Assembly (NCBI GenBank): GCA_947632045.1
Contig: CANRNQ010000022.1
Span: forward strand, 1 to 36,504
DNA from: an uncultured Clostridia bacterium
Lineage (GTDB): Bacteria; Bacillota; Clostridia; Oscillospirales; Acutalibacteraceae
DNA: 36,504 nucleotides
Reading direction: 5' to 3'
Shown: piece by piece, positions 25,342 through 32,407 of the stretch
How the letters are laid out: each line of letters begins with the position of its first letter
Position numbering within the stretch: position 1 is the stretch's first letter
Program-made: the position numbers and the translations under genes
The notes under the pieces: generated by a model
Seen by the model: the letters and a program-made list of their open reading frames with translations, nothing else
What the model was told of the DNA's origin: nothing
Database searches by the model: none

Positions 25342-27240
25342 ATGAAAAGAATCTTCTACAACATAAAATCCATGTTTAAATCAAGCAGCAAAACGCGAAG
25401 AAACCTTCTTCTTACCGTTGTGGCTCTCATTGAGGTTTTGCTTATCGGCATTGTTTCCACCTTTGCATGGGTTGAAACCATTTCCTCCCTTGCTATTAAG
25501 ACCGACCCGAGTAAAAAAAGTTCTATTGCTGCGGGTGCGCCCTTATCCATCGCCAACGTGAATAATACGAACGCCACCATCGACTTAGCGCAATATTTCC
25601 GCGCCTCCGGCAATGTTCACCTCGCGTCGGCTTCAAGCGCAGACGGCGAGAACATCTTCTTTAAAAATCTTGATGCAGGAGATTCCTCGCCCGCCTACCG
25701 CAAGGGCAACATCAACGACATAAACGTAAATTACATAAGCTTTTCATTCAAAATTAAAGCCAGCGCCAATGATAGAGATTTTTGCTTCGAGACCACCCCA
25801 ACAATTAAAATCGGCGACAATTCTGATGTTCCCGTCCGCATGGCAATATCAACCAATACAGATGCTGAGCCAAAGGTATTCTCCACACAAGTAAAATCGG
25901 GTTCTGAACAATATAATAATGTTATTATAGATACAGAAGGCAATTCATCTATAGAAAAACCCGTTGCGGTTAATAGCTTTGCTGATTATTCAGAAACCGG
26001 CGATGAAAATATTTTTACAGCAAAAGCAAATATAGAAACTGAGGTCTTCGTTTCTCTCTGGCTTGAAGACCCGTATGGTTTTACAAAATATTCCGGCGAT
26101 TTATTTATCGAAAACCTGAAAATCATTCCGGCAAAGGCTTTAACAATTCATACGATTACAAACGGCAATGAAAGCACTGACGGCGGCAAAGTTACAATTA
26201 CTCCAGGCGATATATCTGTCAATGAAACTCCGTATGTGAAAAAAGTTAATTCAAGCGGAGATAGCACATTTTATTTGACCGCAACCGCAAATCCAGGTTA
26301 TGTTTTCGATGGCTGGTATGATGCCCAAACCGGCGGTACAAAATTGGGCGGCAATCCCAATAATTATAGAATATCTGTTGCTTCTAATGAAGTTATTTAC
26401 GCAAGATTTTTGAAGGAATACAATATTGTTGCGACTGCCGTAACCGACGGAAGTATTAATGGAAACGGTGGAAGCGTTCAAGTGGGTACAGCTACATCAG
26501 GTTCCACGTCTAACAGCAAAGCTAATTATGGTGACAGCATTACACTTAAAGCTACTGCAAAAACAGGATACAACTTCGACGGTTGGTATTCATCGCCGAC
26601 AGGTGGAACTATTTTAGATAGCTCTAAGTCAAATACTTATACAATTGCTAAGGTAAATAGTGATGTTAATGCATATGCGAGATTTAAAGTAATAACATAT
26701 ACTGTTACTGCTCAGGCTGTAACACAAGGCGGTACTGCTAAAACCGGAGGCGGAACAGTATCACCAGCTTCAAAAAGCGTTAATTATGGAAATTCTGTAT
26801 CATTTACAGCAAAAGCTAACAGCGGTTACGAATTTAAAGGATGGTATAGCGATTCATCGTGTACTACACGGTTAACGACTAATAGCACTTACACAAATAA
26901 TAGTGTAATAGCCACATCACCTAAAAATCTATATGCAAAGTTCCAGAGAGTGATTATATTTACTGATAATGAAAAATGGGGTACTGTTTACGCTTACTTC
27001 TTGAAGGGCACATCGCAGATTGGTGCTGGGTGGCCCGGCACAAAAATGGGTTCAACTAGTGGTGATGATTATGGAAATCCAAGATTTAAAATTGATGTAC
27101 CGGATGATGCGGATGGAGTTGTATTTACAAAGAGCAGTAGCGGCCCACAGACAGAAGATTTAACTTTGGAAAATTATGTTGGATTTTATTCACAAAATGA
27201 ATGGAATAACGGTAAATTGAAATGTAAAGGCTGGACGTAA
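25342..27240 (+). CDS. SipW-cognate adhesin-like protein with three Listeria-Bacteroides repeats and a CBM26-like module (cluster protein 6)
   Basis: 632 residues. The signal ends in STFAWVE (39-45). A beta-rich domain to about 265 carries the variant signature VSLWLEDPYGFTKY. Three tandem modules follow (about 270-360, 360-450 and 450-535), each with the Listeria-Bacteroides repeat core GYxFDGWY or GYEFKGWY and ending YARF/YAKF. The final about 95 residues look like a family 26 starch-binding module: FTDNEKWGTVYAYF, GAGWPGTKMG and NYVGFYSQNEWNNGK have the expected Trp/Tyr pattern. This suggests binding of starch or a similar glucan at the cell surface. The DNA of the repeats and binding module is AT-rich against the GC-richer start. 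AAGGAGG precedes the ATG. Confidence 0.78.
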   Translation: MKRIFYNIKSMFKSSSKTRRNLLLTVVALIEVLLIGIVSTFAWVETISSLAIKTDPSKKSSIAAGAPLSIANVNNTNATIDLAQYFRASGNVHLASASSADGENIFFKNLDAGDSSPAYRKGNINDINVNYISFSFKIKASANDRDFCFETTPTIKIGDNSDVPVRMAISTNTDAEPKVFSTQVKSGSEQYNNVIIDTEGNSSIEKPVAVNSFADYSETGDENIFTAKANIETEVFVSLWLEDPYGFTKYSGDLFIENLKIIPAKALTIHTITNGNESTDGGKVTITPGDISVNETPYVKKVNSSGDSTFYLTATANPGYVFDGWYDAQTGGTKLGGNPNNYRISVASNEVIYARFLKEYNIVATAVTDGSINGNGGSVQVGTATSGSTSNSKANYGDSITLKATAKTGYNFDGWYSSPTGGTILDSSKSNTYTIAKVNSDVNAYARFKVITYTVTAQAVTQGGTAKTGGGTVSPASKSVNYGNSVSFTAKANSGYEFKGWYSDSSCTTRLTTNSTYTNNSVIATSPKNLYAKFQRVIIFTDNEKWGTVYAYFLKGTSQIGAGWPGTKMGSTSGDDYGNPRFKIDVPDDADGVVFTKSSSGPQTEDLTLENYVGFYSQNEWNNGKLKCKGWT

Positions 27241-27270
27241 TTAAAATTAATTTAGAAAGCAGGTGAAACC

Positions 27271-28521
27271 ATGAAAAAATCAAAGCTTTTGCTTGTCATA
27301 ACTCTCGGGCTTGTGCTTGCCATGCTCACATTTACAACCAGCACTTTTTCATGGTTTAGCCGCGCTGAAGGCGACACGACAGCAACGGGCAACGCTCTTG
27401 CGTATGAACCTACAAATATGCCCATTTCAACCGGCGGCGTGTCGATGAGCACACAGATGCTGGATGCTAGCGGCGAACCGACGGGTGATGATCCTGTAGC
27501 CAATTTTTCAAACAACAGCGGCATTGCTAACGGCAAACGTGTTTCTTACCGCACAACCCTCACAAACAGCAGCAATACCGACCAAAGCGTTTCCCTCTAT
27601 ATTTCTAAGCTGTCAGACATAAGCGGCGGAAACTTTTACCTCGGCGTAAACGACCCCTTGAAAACCTATAAGCAGTATAGGATTACATCGGCATCGCCCG
27701 CAAAAACAAGTAAACGTGGAAGTAAATTGGATGTTTTAAAACAAAATGTTTATGTTGGTTTGCATAAAGATGAAATCAAAAAATTAACGGCAAAGAATCC
27801 AGAAGTGCATGCTTGGAACGATAAAGGCGAAGATAAGCGTTATGCATTTTCGTCGGCTGCTAATACAGGTGGAACAGGTAATTACAAGACGGATTACGGT
27901 TGGAAAAATGAAAAAGGAGAATTAATTGAACAGATCTTTAATATTTATGCATATACTGTGAGTTCGTATTGTACGGATTTTAAGTTGAGTGATGATTCTA
28001 TTACGGGTGATTATGATAAGTCACAATCAACAATATCTACTAATAATACTATTATTTATTATGAGTATAGCGGGATTTATTACGCAGAATCGAGAATGGC
28101 TGGTAAGGCGGCGAAAATTAGTAGCTTTTATTCAACAGCAGATGTTGTGATTTCCCAACCGTTACTTATTCAAGCTGAGGGTGAAAATATTACATATTCT
28201 TCTTCAAATCAAGGAATTGCAACTGTTGACCCTACGACCGGTCAAGTTACAGGTGTTAGCGCTGGTTCGGTTGATATTATTGCTACTTCTACCGGCGTTT
28301 ATGGCGATACAATTACAGCTACTTGTAAAGTAACTGTGTATGATAATAATGTTGAAGCTTTCGACGGCACCGACGTTCCAATCATAACTAATGTAAAAGT
28401 CCCCGGCAAAAATCAGAATGATGGTTCCCCCGGTCAAGTCACAATCGACTGGTTCATAAAAAATGACGGCGGCTTGTCACCTTTAAAATATGAAATCAAA
28501 AGCGTTTACCTGACCCTTTAA
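27271..28521 (+). CDS. SipW-cognate exported protein with a BIG2 domain (cluster protein 7)
   Basis: 416 residues. The short signal ends in TTSTFSWFS (22-30). A TasA-like beta-rich region (about 35-270) is followed by a BIG2 Ig-like module (about 280-360: ITYSSSNQGIATVDPTTGQV and TGVSAGSVDIIATSTG) and a final beta-rich segment that ends IKSVYLTL. The WxEG signature of the other members is not evident. The middle (about 27670-28340) is AT-rich and both ends are GC-richer. AGGTG lies upstream of the ATG. The likely role is a surface subunit or tip protein; no enzymatic motif is visible. Confidence 0.72.
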   Translation: MKKSKLLLVITLGLVLAMLTFTTSTFSWFSRAEGDTTATGNALAYEPTNMPISTGGVSMSTQMLDASGEPTGDDPVANFSNNSGIANGKRVSYRTTLTNSSNTDQSVSLYISKLSDISGGNFYLGVNDPLKTYKQYRITSASPAKTSKRGSKLDVLKQNVYVGLHKDEIKKLTAKNPEVHAWNDKGEDKRYAFSSAANTGGTGNYKTDYGWKNEKGELIEQIFNIYAYTVSSYCTDFKLSDDSITGDYDKSQSTISTNNTIIYYEYSGIYYAESRMAGKAAKISSFYSTADVVISQPLLIQAEGENITYSSSNQGIATVDPTTGQVTGVSAGSVDIIATSTGVYGDTITATCKVTVYDNNVEAFDGTDVPIITNVKVPGKNQNDGSPGQVTIDWFIKNDGGLSPLKYEIKSVYLTL

Positions 28522-28547
28522 TCACTAACTGCAAGGAAGTCTGTTTA

Positions 28548-29363
28548 TTGAAAGCAAAATCCGTTTTAAAGCGCGTCTGGAGCGTGTTTTTAACCGTTTT
28601 CCTCATCGCGATGGCTATCATTATTACATTGACATTAATACTTCGCATAACCGGCAATACTCCGAGCATTGCCGGTTATATGATTTTCAGAGTATCCTCC
28701 GGCAGTATGCAGCCGGAGCTGAATGTCGGCGACGTTATCCTCTCAAAGGAGATCTCGGATATTTACGAGCTAAAGATTGGCGATGTAGTGTCATACAAAA
28801 GCGCCTCCGGCGAAACCGAGGGCAAAATCATCACGCATAAGGTCGTGAAAACAGCGTATAACAACGGCGGAGTCGATTATATAGTGACGCGCGGAGTAGC
28901 TAACCTCGAGGACGACGCGCCCGTCTCCTCCGACAGAATAGTCGGGGTAATGCAGTTTAAAATCCCGCTGTTGAATGAGCTGTACAGCTTTTTCCTCACC
29001 CCGTGGGGGCTTGTAGCGGTGATACTGCTGATACTGCTGGCGTTCTCGGGCGAATTTTGGAATATATACAAGCTCTCGCATAAGGAGGACGAGGAGCTGC
29101 CGGAGGTATCCGACGATGATATTCAAAGAGCAATAGAGGATTATAAAAAAGAAAAGCAGGGAACGAGTGTAGAGCTTGACCTGCCCGAAAACGTTCTCCG
29201 AGAGTTAAAATTGGCGGAGCAAGAGGAAAATTCCGACCCCGAGCCGCCGAGCGACGAAGAAAATCCCGAACTCGAGCCGCCGAGCGACGAAGAAAATCCC
29301 GAACTCGAGCCGCCGAGCGACGAAGAAAGTCCCACACCCGAGCCGCCGAGCGATGAGGATTAA
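28548..29363 (+). CDS. Second signal peptidase I of SipW/ER type, with acidic repeat tail
   Basis: 271 residues, TTG start with AAGGA upstream. The TM helix is at about 12-33, catalytic Ser53 lies in SSGSMQPEL, and the general base His97 in ITHKVV. The box E region reads RGVANLEDDAPV and departs from the GDN of the first enzyme. A second TM lies at about 148-168. The cytosolic tail of about 100 residues ends in repeated units of the form EPPSDEENPEL (four EPPSDE copies), unusual for a signal peptidase. Together with the enzyme at 17077 it brackets most of the exported proteins; the two may have divided substrates. It is the last gene of the cluster. Confidence 0.87.
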   Translation: MKAKSVLKRVWSVFLTVFLIAMAIIITLTLILRITGNTPSIAGYMIFRVSSGSMQPELNVGDVILSKEISDIYELKIGDVVSYKSASGETEGKIITHKVVKTAYNNGGVDYIVTRGVANLEDDAPVSSDRIVGVMQFKIPLLNELYSFFLTPWGLVAVILLILLAFSGEFWNIYKLSHKEDEELPEVSDDDIQRAIEDYKKEKQGTSVELDLPENVLRELKLAEQEENSDPEPPSDEENPELEPPSDEENPELEPPSDEESPTPEPPSDED

Positions 29364-29450
29364 ATTTTATTTCGAGCATTTGTTAGCAAGAACTCAAACC
29401 GCAAAATTATTCAAGCTGATATATTTTTTCAATAGCCCGATATTTTGCCC

Positions 29451-29479
29451 TTTAAAAAAGCACGAAAAAAGTGTATAAT
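29451..29479 (+). promoter_or_regulatory. Promoter of the GTPase-NYN gene
   Basis: TTTAAA (29451-29456) and TATAAT (29474-29479) lie 17 nt apart. It opens a new transcription unit after the surface cluster. Confidence 0.5.
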
Positions 29480-29499
29480 ATAAACCGTATTAAAAATAA

Positions 29500-29531
29500 G
29501 CAGCCACGCCGCAGTCGAGCGGCGTGGCTGC
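29500..29531 (+). promoter_or_regulatory. Perfect 12-bp hairpin in the leader of the GTPase-NYN gene
   Basis: GCAGCCACGCCG (29500-29511) pairs with CGGCGTGGCTGC (29520-29531). No T-run follows directly. It is about 45 nt before the ATG at 29577, so it may influence translation or act as a weak attenuator. Confidence 0.45.
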
Positions 29532-29576
29532 GGTTCAAGAAAATAAAATTTTACCCCGGCAAGGCAGTGATAAAAA

Positions 29577-32159
29577 ATGAAAAAAATTGTTATAGGGATC
29601 CTCGCGCACGTCGATTCGGGAAAAACCACCCTCTCCGAAGCGATGCTGTATCAGTCGGGAAACATAAACAAGCTCGGGCGAGTCGATCATAAGGATTCGT
29701 TTCTGGACAACTTCGCGCTGGAGCGAGCTCGCGGAATAACAATTTTTTCAAAGCAAGCCATACTAAAATACTGCGATACGGAATTTACACTCCTCGACAC
29801 ACCGGGTCATGTCGATTTCTCAGCGGAAACCGAGCGAACCCTCCAGGTGCTCGACTATGCAATACTCGTGGTGAGCGCGGCGGACGGAGTCCAAAGCCAT
29901 ACGGCGACGCTATGGAAGCTGCTCGCTAAATACAATATACCGTGCTTTATATTTGTGAATAAAATGGACCTCGACGGAGCGGACAGGGAGGTCGCGCTGA
30001 ATCGGTTAAAAACAAAGCTGAGCGACTCCTGTGTCGATTTTTCGCTTGACGACAAAACGGAAATGCTCGAAAATATCGCCGTGTGCGACGAAAGCCTGCT
30101 CGAACGATACTATAAAAATAATTCGATAGCCCAAGGCGATATAGCGGCAGCGATAAAAAACAGACGAATCACCCCGTGCCTGTTCGGCTCAGCGCTCAAA
30201 CTCAGTGGGGTAGAGGAGCTGTTAAACTGCCTGCACACCTACACCCAAATGCCCGAATACGGAGAGAAATTTTCCGCCAGGGTCTATAAAATATCCGAGG
30301 ACAAGGGGCAGAGGCTGACGCATATCAAGGTCACCGGCGGTGGCCTGAGAGTGAAAAACGTGCTTGAAAGCGCAAAAAATACCGAAGCCGAAAAGGTGAA
30401 CCAGATAAGAATTTATTCGGGCGAAAAGTTCACAGCGGTGGACGAGGTCGCGGCGGGAACAGTCTGCGCCCTCACAGGACTCACCTTCACAAGCTCCGGC
30501 GACGGACTCGGAGCAGAGTCGAACGCGGCAATGCCGATGCTCGAGCCGGTGCTGACATATAGACTTGAGCTGCCGCCGGAGGAGGACGTGCATACGGCGC
30601 TCGAAAAAATGCGCATACTCGAAAGCGAGGACCCTCAGCTGATGGTCGAATGGAACGAGCGCCTCGGCGAAATACAGGTGCGGCTCATGGGCGAAATACA
30701 GCTTGAGATTCTCAAAGCGGTTTTATCCGACCGCTTCGGAATAGAAGCCGCCTTCGGCAAGGGCAATATAATATACAAGGAAACAATTTCCGCGACGGTG
30801 GAGGGCGTGGGACATTTTGAACCGCTCCGGCACTACGCCGAGGTGCATCTCCTGATGTCGCCCGGAAAAAGGGACAGCGGTCTTGTGTTTAAAACCGACT
30901 GCAAGGAGGATATACTCGATAAAAACTGGCAAAGGCTGATACTGACCCACCTTTACGAAAAAACGCATATAGGCGTGCTTACAGGCTCCCCTATAACCGA
31001 TATGGAGATAACTCTCGCCTCCGGCAGAGCGCACCCGAAGCATACGGAGGGCGGCGACTTCCGTCAGGCGACCTATCGCGCGGTAAGACAGGGTCTGCGA
31101 AGCGCAAGCTCCGTCCTCCTTGAGCCGGTGTATGAGTTCACCTTAGAGCTGCCGAGCGAAAACATAGGGAGAGCGATGTCGGATATACAGCGTATGTGCG
31201 GTACGTTTTCACCGCCGGACAGCGACGGCGAAACCGCGACCATAAGCGGAACAGCTCCGGTTTCGACCATGTACGATTACTCAAAGGAGCTCGTCCGCTA
31301 CACTCACGGCAGGGGCAGGCTTATGTGCAGCCTTAAAGGCTATGAGCCGTGCCACAATACCGACGAGGTGATAGCTGCTTTTGGATACGACTGCGACGCC
31401 GACGCGGATAATCCGTGCGACTCCGTCTTTTGCTCGCACGGAGCGGGATATATCGTCAAGTGGGACGAGGTGAAAAGCCATATGCACCTGCCGAGCGCCC
31501 TTTCCGAAAGGCGGGTATACAGCGAAAACGAAGCCGCAAGGTCGCGGCTTTCAAACTGCAAAGACAGCGCCGATTTTTTCGCGCTTGATAAGGAGCTTAT
31601 GCAGATTTTTGAGCAAACCTACGGCCCCATAAAGCGCAGGACGAACGACTCAGAAAGCCGCCGCATAACATTCACAAAAAGCAGCGAGGAAAAGAACTAT
31701 AAAAAACCTCGGCAGCAGAAATACGAGGACGAGTATTTGCTTGTGGACGGATACAATGTAATCTTTTCATGGGATAAGCTCAAGAAGATAGGCGAGGAGA
31801 GCATAGAGGACGCGAGAGACGCCCTTGTTAATATTCTCTGCAATTATCAGGGTTATAAAAAATGCGAGGTAATACTTGTCTTTGACGCGTACAAGGTCAA
31901 GGGCGGCAGCCGCGAGGTGGAGAAGTTTAATAATATAAACATAGTATATACAAAGGAGGCGGAAACCGCCGATATGTATATAGAAAAGACGACTCATAAG
32001 CTCGCGAGAAATAACAAGGTCATGGTCGTCACCTCCGACGCGCTGGAACAGATAATAATATTCGGAAACGGCGCTCTGCGCATTTCGTCGAAGGAGTTTT
32101 TTTACGAGGTGCAGCAGATGGAGGAGGAGATACGGAGGATAATTTCCGAGGGAGTTTGA
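29577..32159 (+). CDS. Tet(M)-like translational GTPase fused to a C-terminal NYN (YacP/Rae1-type) domain
   Basis: 860 residues. The N-terminal about 670 residues have the EF-G/Tet(M) layout: G1 AHVDSGKTT (10-18), G2 RGIT, G3 DTPGHVD and G4 NKMD. Domain IV/V elements follow, including APVSTMYDYSKELVRYTHGRG. The loop that in true Tet proteins reads SPVSTPADF here reads PKHTEGGDF, so tetracycline release is doubtful. After a basic linker, a NYN/PIN-like domain starts at about 720 with LLVDGYNVIF. Other acidic positions follow in VFDAYKV, EAETADMYIE and VTSDALEQ. YacP/Rae1 is a ribosome-associated mRNA endonuclease in Bacillus. The fusion suggests a factor that enters the ribosomal A site and cuts mRNA or removes a block. 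Weak upstream ribosome binding site (GGCAAGG). Confidence 0.85.
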   Translation: MKKIVIGILAHVDSGKTTLSEAMLYQSGNINKLGRVDHKDSFLDNFALERARGITIFSKQAILKYCDTEFTLLDTPGHVDFSAETERTLQVLDYAILVVSAADGVQSHTATLWKLLAKYNIPCFIFVNKMDLDGADREVALNRLKTKLSDSCVDFSLDDKTEMLENIAVCDESLLERYYKNNSIAQGDIAAAIKNRRITPCLFGSALKLSGVEELLNCLHTYTQMPEYGEKFSARVYKISEDKGQRLTHIKVTGGGLRVKNVLESAKNTEAEKVNQIRIYSGEKFTAVDEVAAGTVCALTGLTFTSSGDGLGAESNAAMPMLEPVLTYRLELPPEEDVHTALEKMRILESEDPQLMVEWNERLGEIQVRLMGEIQLEILKAVLSDRFGIEAAFGKGNIIYKETISATVEGVGHFEPLRHYAEVHLLMSPGKRDSGLVFKTDCKEDILDKNWQRLILTHLYEKTHIGVLTGSPITDMEITLASGRAHPKHTEGGDFRQATYRAVRQGLRSASSVLLEPVYEFTLELPSENIGRAMSDIQRMCGTFSPPDSDGETATISGTAPVSTMYDYSKELVRYTHGRGRLMCSLKGYEPCHNTDEVIAAFGYDCDADADNPCDSVFCSHGAGYIVKWDEVKSHMHLPSALSERRVYSENEAARSRLSNCKDSADFFALDKELMQIFEQTYGPIKRRTNDSESRRITFTKSSEEKNYKKPRQQKYEDEYLLVDGYNVIFSWDKLKKIGEESIEDARDALVNILCNYQGYKKCEVILVFDAYKVKGGSREVEKFNNINIVYTKEAETADMYIEKTTHKLARNNKVMVVTSDALEQIIIFGNGALRISSKEFFYEVQQMEEEIRRIISEGV

Positions 32160-32185
32160 TTAGAGCTTCAGCGGGAGTCAGAGCA

Positions 32186-32315
32186 GGGCGGCGACCGCTT
32201 TGTTTTGCCCTTTGGGCAAAACAAAGCCACCCGCAAAACAGCGTTGCCCTTATTGTTGGGCAACGCTGTTTTGCGGGCGCGAAAGCTGCCGCAGGCAGCT
32301 TTCGGGTCGCCGCCC
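32186..32315 (+). repeat. Three-hairpin structured element, copy 3
   Basis: The outer stem GGGCGGCGACC (32186-32196) pairs with GGTCGCCGCCC (32305-32315). Inside are GCTTTGTTTTGCCC/GGGCAAAACAAAGC (32197-32227), a 20-bp perfect stem (32230-32249 with 32258-32277) and GAAAGCTGCC/GGCAGCTTTC (32281-32303). The outer 11 bp are identical to copy 2 and the third hairpin shares AAGCTGCC. The first two hairpins differ fully in sequence but remain perfectly paired. It begins 26 nt after the GTPase-NYN stop codon. Confidence 0.82.
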
Positions 32316-32349
32316 GAACCTCGCGAGCAGACCCCCTGCGTATAAAAGT

Positions 32350-32391
32350 AGCCCACGGAGCGCCTTTCGGCAGCTCCGTGGGCTTTATCTT
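32350..32391. terminator. Bidirectional terminator between convergent genes
   Basis: AGCCCACGGAGC (32350-32361) pairs with GCTCCGTGGGCT (32373-32384) and is followed by TTATCTTT on the plus strand and by a weaker T-rich tract on the minus strand. It separates the plus-strand GTPase-NYN gene from the minus-strand symporter gene. Confidence 0.75.
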
Positions 32392-32407
32392 TAAAGTTAA
32401 ATAAAAG

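Noticed and set aside
29577-32159. A true tetracycline resistance gene
   Set aside because: The loop that displaces the drug in Tet(M) and Tet(O) is not conserved and a NYN domain is fused at the end.
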